This document shows positions 38,101 through 44,100 of a DNA stretch of 64,000 nt, in pieces. The stretch is from Bemisia tabaci. Taxonomy: Eukaryota > Arthropoda > Insecta > Hemiptera > Aleyrodidae. The position numbers and the translations under genes were made by a program. The DNA is taken from positions 29,418,477 through 29,482,476 of the forward strand of contig NC_092801.1 of assembly GCF_918797505.1 (NCBI RefSeq). Direction: 5' to 3'. The notes below the pieces were generated by a model. The model was not told where the DNA came from, did no database searches, and saw only the letters and a program-made list of their open reading frames with translations. Numbering within the stretch: position 1 is the stretch's first letter; every line of letters begins with the position of its first letter.

Positions 38101-41100
38101 CTCTATTTTTTTCTTCACTCTATTTTATTTTTTCAAGTACTTCATTTTTTTTCTTAAATTATTTACTTCTTATTCCCTTATTTTGTTTTATTTTTTCAAG
38201 TACTTAATTTTTTTTCTTAAATTATTTACTTCTTATTCCCTTATTTTGTTTTATTTTTTACTGTAATTTATTTTAATACTTCATCATGTTTACTTTTTAA
38301 ATTCATTCTATTCTTTAACCTCATTTAGTTTCTTCCCTTATACTTTATTTTTTCTTCACCTCATTTTTTTACTTCATCTCCTTGCTCCCTCTAATTTTTT
38401 ACTTCAATTTAGTCTTTGACTTCATTTTATCATATATTTAATTTACTTTATTTGATTTCTCTTCTGTTGCCTCTGTAATTCTATTATTTCTGCTACTCTA
38501 TTATTTCCACTATTCTATTCTATTATTTACTTATTACTTATTTTTATTTTTTCTCTTTAAATTTTTCATTTTCATCGTTGGATTGGTAGGCCTAAAGGGA
38601 AGAAGAGACAGTATATAGCGCTAGTGCGAGAGAGAGATAGCCTAGGTGCGCGTGACTTAGGGCCAAACTGAAGCTCCGGTGCGGAGTGCTTTGCGCACTC
38701 ATGCGACACATCTCAGCACCTATGCGCTGAATCTCACTCCCCTGTTCATTCTCAATCCGGATTTTCCGTTGGACGGAATCAACGATTTTTAACAGTGTAT
38801 ATGGCCGATTCAAATAAAAAAAAATCAAAATCAAATCAAATTTTGGAAAAGTAAGAATTATTGAGAAAAAATTGACGAAAAATATTTTTAGAAAAGAAAC
38901 CAGGATAGATTCACTGGCGCTTATGATGATTTTCGAAAAAAATTACTTTTTTAATTGCCCCTCGTGCACACGCGTATTTCCAATCGCCGGATACTGAACA
39001 TTCTGTTGCCGGCTACAGATGGCTGTTTTGGCAGCGGATGGTTATTGCCGTTATCCACAAGTGGCCAGCTATTGAATGTCCTATCGCTGACTATTCACGG
39101 CTAACGCCGGCTGCAGAACGTTCTATCGCGGCCATTCGTGGCTGTCGCTGGCTGTAGAACTTTCTATCGCCGGCTGTAGAACTTTCTCTCGCCAGCCATA
39201 CGTGGCTATAGCCGGCGATTGAACGTTCTATCGCTGGCCATTCGTGGCTATAACCGGCGATTGAACGTTCTATCGCCGGCCATTCGTGGCTATAGCCGGC
39301 GGTTGAACGTTCCATCGCCGGCCATTCGTGGCTATAGCCGGCGATTGAGCCTTCTATCGCCGGCCATTCGTGGCGATAGAGCTTCTTATCGCCGGCCATA
39401 AGGGCGACAAGAAAATCCTATCGCCAGCTATAAAAGCTATAGAAAATCCTACAGCCGGCCATAAGATTTCTCTATCGCCTTTATGGCTTATTTTTACCAG
39501 GGCAACTTAAGTCTTTTAGACTCACGGCCTTCTGCAATTCGATGGAGCTAAGCAAGGGGCTCATTTACACGTGGAAAGTTTTGAGGAAGCACTCATGTGC
39601 CATAGCTCCATTAGGTAGGACTCCTGGCATGTGATAAATGGAAAAGGGGCTTATTAAATATCTGAGGAGGGGCAAGAAAAATAGAAGGAAGAGGAATAGG
39701 AGAAATGCATCTTAGAAATTTCCGCTAAAATCACACTAATCAATCTCGTTGTGAGTCAGCTCGGTTTTGATCAGTATTATGTATGCCGCAGGCAATTAGC
39801 AATCACCGGGAATTTTCAAGTGACCCATATGTTGTTTTGATACATCACATCGGAATGGTAATGGCCTTCAATTGCATAATCTCGGCTTCAAGCGCCTTCA
39901 TATTTTGTGATACTCTACGCTATATATATCACGGAGTTAGTTTCGTTGCCTGTCCGATTCAAACTTAACCAAGGCCATAGTTCACACTACACGTTCTCCT
40001 AAGGGTGCCAGTTATCACCATGTTTTTACGGATGAAAGATTGTTACATCCTCACCCTGAAGGCAAGGTTTCAGGACATTTTGTCAACGATTTTTTGTCGG
40101 CGCACCTTTTTCGTCCAGTAGATTACGCCCAAACGTAAAATAAGCAACGGTGACTTGGTCCAAGCGTTACATTTTAGTCGGTATGTGAAATTGTATTGAC
40201 AGTATGGAAATAAGAAATTGAGAGAAAAAGAGGTGTTGTTATGGTTGCTCATTTTCTAAATGAAATGTTATTATTGTCATGGGAACGGAGTTCCCCATGA
40301 TATTACAATCGTTCCGTTGCTTTCGCTATGGGATTCCCTATACCTCTGCGACCTTGAGCGTTTTGCCCTGTCTCCGATTTTTGGTTGATTTTCCGATGTA
40401 TCAAAAACCGTTGTATTTTTTAGCCAATCATGTCTCTACGTCAAGTTGTGTTGATTGCTAAAATTCGCTTTCAGAGAGTTTTTTTCCACCTTGAAATGTC
40501 GTGTCTGACTGGTAAATCTGCGCAGAACCACGAAGTTCCGTTTTTAGGCAAATTCTTTTTTTTGGGAGGTTCTGATTGGTTATTTTTCGCCATCAGTTTT
40601 CTGTTTGTTGGTGCAAAAGATCGCCTACCTCGGTGTTCTTGAGAAGCCGCCATTATCCCACCTCAAATTTGAAAAATAGAAGTAAAGAAATAATAACCAT
40701 CGTACAAGGTGGAAAATTGTTCTGGAGGACTCGTTACGGATAAAGAAGTCAAAATCAGAGCTCGATTGATTGATTTAATTCATGGATACGCAAATATTGC
40801 CTCAGCTTACTGCCGCGATGGCAAATGCCTGCTGATATGAACCTTGAGACACATGATAGCATAGGCAAACAATGTCTCACAGAGAAAGGCGCTTAGCTCA
40901 TTTCTCCAGAAGCTACGAAGACGCGAATCGCCGAATCGCTCAAGGACAACTCTTGTGATAAGTCCCGCCCATCGTCCGAGTCTTTTAAATGCTATTTTTT
41001 CTCAAACCGTCGCTGCTCCGTGATAGCCTAGTTGACTGAGGCGCCCCATATTTTTGATAAGGTGCGGGCAATAGGTGATCGGGAGTTCGATACCCGACGA

Positions 41101-44100
41101 TGGTAGTTAATTTTTAATGGTTGTATTGAATGTTTTAGACCAATCATCAAAAAATAATTAATACTAGATGATAAATGTACGAACATTTTCTCGTGAGTTA
41201 ATATGTTAAACAAAAATACTGGAATATACCTCCTTCATACCGGGTGTCCGTAAAGTAACTGAAAAGTGGGTATAATTTTTGAACAAAAAAAGATAGAAGG
41301 TCGCGGTTTGTGGCATTCTTCATCATCCAGAGGGGGAAATTTTTCGATGGGGGGTTTTTCTTGGTGGACCCCCCTGAGGGGCCCCAAGGGGGGGCAACTT
41401 TCAAAATTCAAATAGCAACCCCCATTTTTTTAGACATGGTTAAAAAGAACTTAAAAAGAAAAGAAAAATGACGCAAATAAAATTAAAATCGGTTCACTCG
41501 TTCAAAAGTTACAGCCGGTAAAATTTTGAATTGACCACTTTTCAAAAAATCATCGTTGAGCTCCCAATTACCGAAAAAACAAAAACAGACCTGGAATGAA
41601 AAGCTTGAAAAGTGCCCTTTAAGGCAAGGAAAACCAACTGACGTTGTCACAAGTTTGGATGGCATTTTTTCAAAATAAAATTTCGGAAAATTCAACATGG
41701 CGGCAAATTTGAGGAGACGCGAATAATGAAAATTCCAGAAACTGTTATCTTTCAAATACCCTCTAGTTTAAGGAAATCAATGGTATCAACTTTTTTTCCT
41801 TTATTTGGCCAAGTAAGAGCAATAATTTGCTGACTTGAAAGTTGGCAAGCGGGACCCCTTCAATCGTTGGAGTATGCGACATCACATGCACAGGATTAAG
41901 TGTGCTGTCAAAAAATGAAGCCGATGTGAAAAAGCGTTCCTCCTTTGGGATACTTTAGAAATGTTCAAGGTCCTCATCCTCAAAAAATAAGAAAAGAGAA
42001 ATTAAGCAAGTTTTACCCACAAACTTGGTGAGTCAAAAAAAACATGGTATATCCTGATGGGGTAGGGGCGGTTGACATTTTTGACATTTCTCTATCTGAA
42101 AATTGAAAACGCAAGAATAATTGTGATTCTCTAATTCCTGGCACACCAAGTTGGCAAGAAGGATAACTGCTACGCTTTCAATTCCGAAAACGCCGTTCTA
42201 CTCTTGATTATTATCTGAGTTGAGATTATCTTATTGACAGCCTCAACCTCACGATTTGAGGAACCGATATTTTAGGTAATATCTGATGCAATATCTGATC
42301 GGTAACACTATTTACGAATCTAAAATCAGTATGCTAAGTTCTCTTGATCATACTGCGTTCTGATTTAGTTGGCAATTACTATTGTAAATTTACTATTGTT
42401 TGCAGCAAAATGAAGATCACTTTGAACATTTGACGGAATAACAGAGCATCAGGTATAAGAACTTCCACTTTAAAAAATAATAATAATAAAACAATTGCTC
42501 AATTTTTCTTTTCTTCTTTTTTGAGGATGAGGACCTTGAACATTACTAAAGCATCCCAAAGGAGGAGCGCTTTTTCACATCGGCTTCATTTTTTGACAGC
42601 ACACTTAATCCTGTGCATGTGATGTCGCATACTCCAACGATTGAAGGGGTCCCGCTTGCCAACTTTCAAGTCAGCAAATTATTGCTCTTACTTGGCCAAA
42701 TAAAGGAAAAAAAGTTGATACCATTGATTTCCTTAAACTAGAGGGTATTTGAAAGATAACAGTTTCTGGAATTTTCATTATTCGCGTCTCCTCAAATTTG
42801 CCGCCATGTTGAATTTTCCGAAATTTTATTTTGAAAAAATGCCATCCAAACTTGTGACAACGTCAGTTGGTTTTCCTTGCCTTAAAGGGCACTTTTCAAG
42901 CTTTTCATTCCAGGTCTGTTTTTGTTTTTTCGGTAATTGGGAGCTCAACGATGATTTTTTGAAAAGTGGTCAATTCAAAATTTTACCGGCTGTAACTTTT
43001 GAACGAGTGAACCGATTTTAATTTTATTTGCGTCATTTTTCTTTTCTTTTTAAGTTCTTTTTAACCATGTCTAAAAAAATGGGGGTTGCTATTTGAATTT
43101 TGAAAGTTGCCCCCCCTTGGGGCCCCTCAGGGGGGTCCACCAAGAAAAACCCCCCATCGAAAAATTTCCCCCTCTGGATGATGAAGAATGCCACAAACCG
43201 CGACCTTCTATCTTTTTTTGTTCAAAAATTATACCCACTTTTCAGTTACTTTATGGACACCCGATATAATCAGCCACATGTTTCCCCAAATTAATGACGT
43301 TATTTTCTTTTTCCAATAAAGTTAATTTGCATTCAACGTTCGTAAGTTAAGCAAAAAGTACCTATTGATACAAATAGAAAGACATGAAAATAGTATGTCT
43401 AACATTTCAGTTGTTTTTTTTTTATTTATTTTTTGTTTTTTTGTTTTTTCAATACAACAAATTGACTGGGACTAGAATCATTGTATCTCTGAAGACAAAA
43501 GCTAAGTTTTTTGATACAGAAATACTAATATATTCATCCGTTATATAATCAGGGAGATGTTGACCCAAATATTGATGTACATTTTCTCTGTTCGCCCAAA
43601 TTAATGATGGTATTTTCTTTTTTCAATAAAATTAATTTACATTCCACGTTCTTAAAGCAATATTTTCTCCAAAATTCAGCAAAAAATAACAATTTATACC
43701 TACGCAAAAAGTAAATAAATAAATAAATAAATAAAGCAATGACATGAAAGTAGTATAGATAGTACACATCTAACATTTCAGTTACATCTATTTGAATGAA
43801 AAAAATGGCAACTTAGGAAGCACATAGGTCACTTATGATGCGTATTCGGGCATATGAGAAGAGTAAAAATATCATACTTTACGCCGAAAAAACGAAACTG
43901 AAAGTTAAATGCGTTAACTTCCGAAAACCATACATAATCCAACGAAAATGAATAATTGGTAAATATAACAGCTTTTTTGTATGCAAAGAAAAAAAATTAA
44001 AAATGTTAAAAAAGAGATGTCGACACAAAATTACATAGCCCCTTCAATCCTGAAGATACTACAAACGAACTGTACCTTAACATTTTCATATCCCAGAAGC

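Larger units (their letters stand above)
37575..39503. mobile_element. TIR element (1.9 kb) carrying a tRNA-like repeat and minisatellites
   Basis: Perfect 20-base ends: ccctggtaaaaataagccat at 37575 and its reverse complement at 39484-39503. Inside are a 31-base-arm hairpin (37670-37741), a tRNA-like segment (37871-37936), a pyrimidine-rich tract (38020-38580) and 42-base tandem units (39100-39400). No transposase frame. A possible CA duplication flanks it. Confidence 0.82.

Noticed and set aside
39100..39400. CRISPR-like array
   Set aside because: Units are contiguous with no distinct spacers, and the DNA is eukaryotic.
39091..39401. Repeat protein (GYSHEWPA units) on either strand
   Set aside because: The 42-base minisatellite is a multiple of three, so all units read open; both strands show it.
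41483..43021. Pair of identical 90-codon genes
   Set aside because: They are the two arms of one foldback element; identity follows from the inverted repeat.
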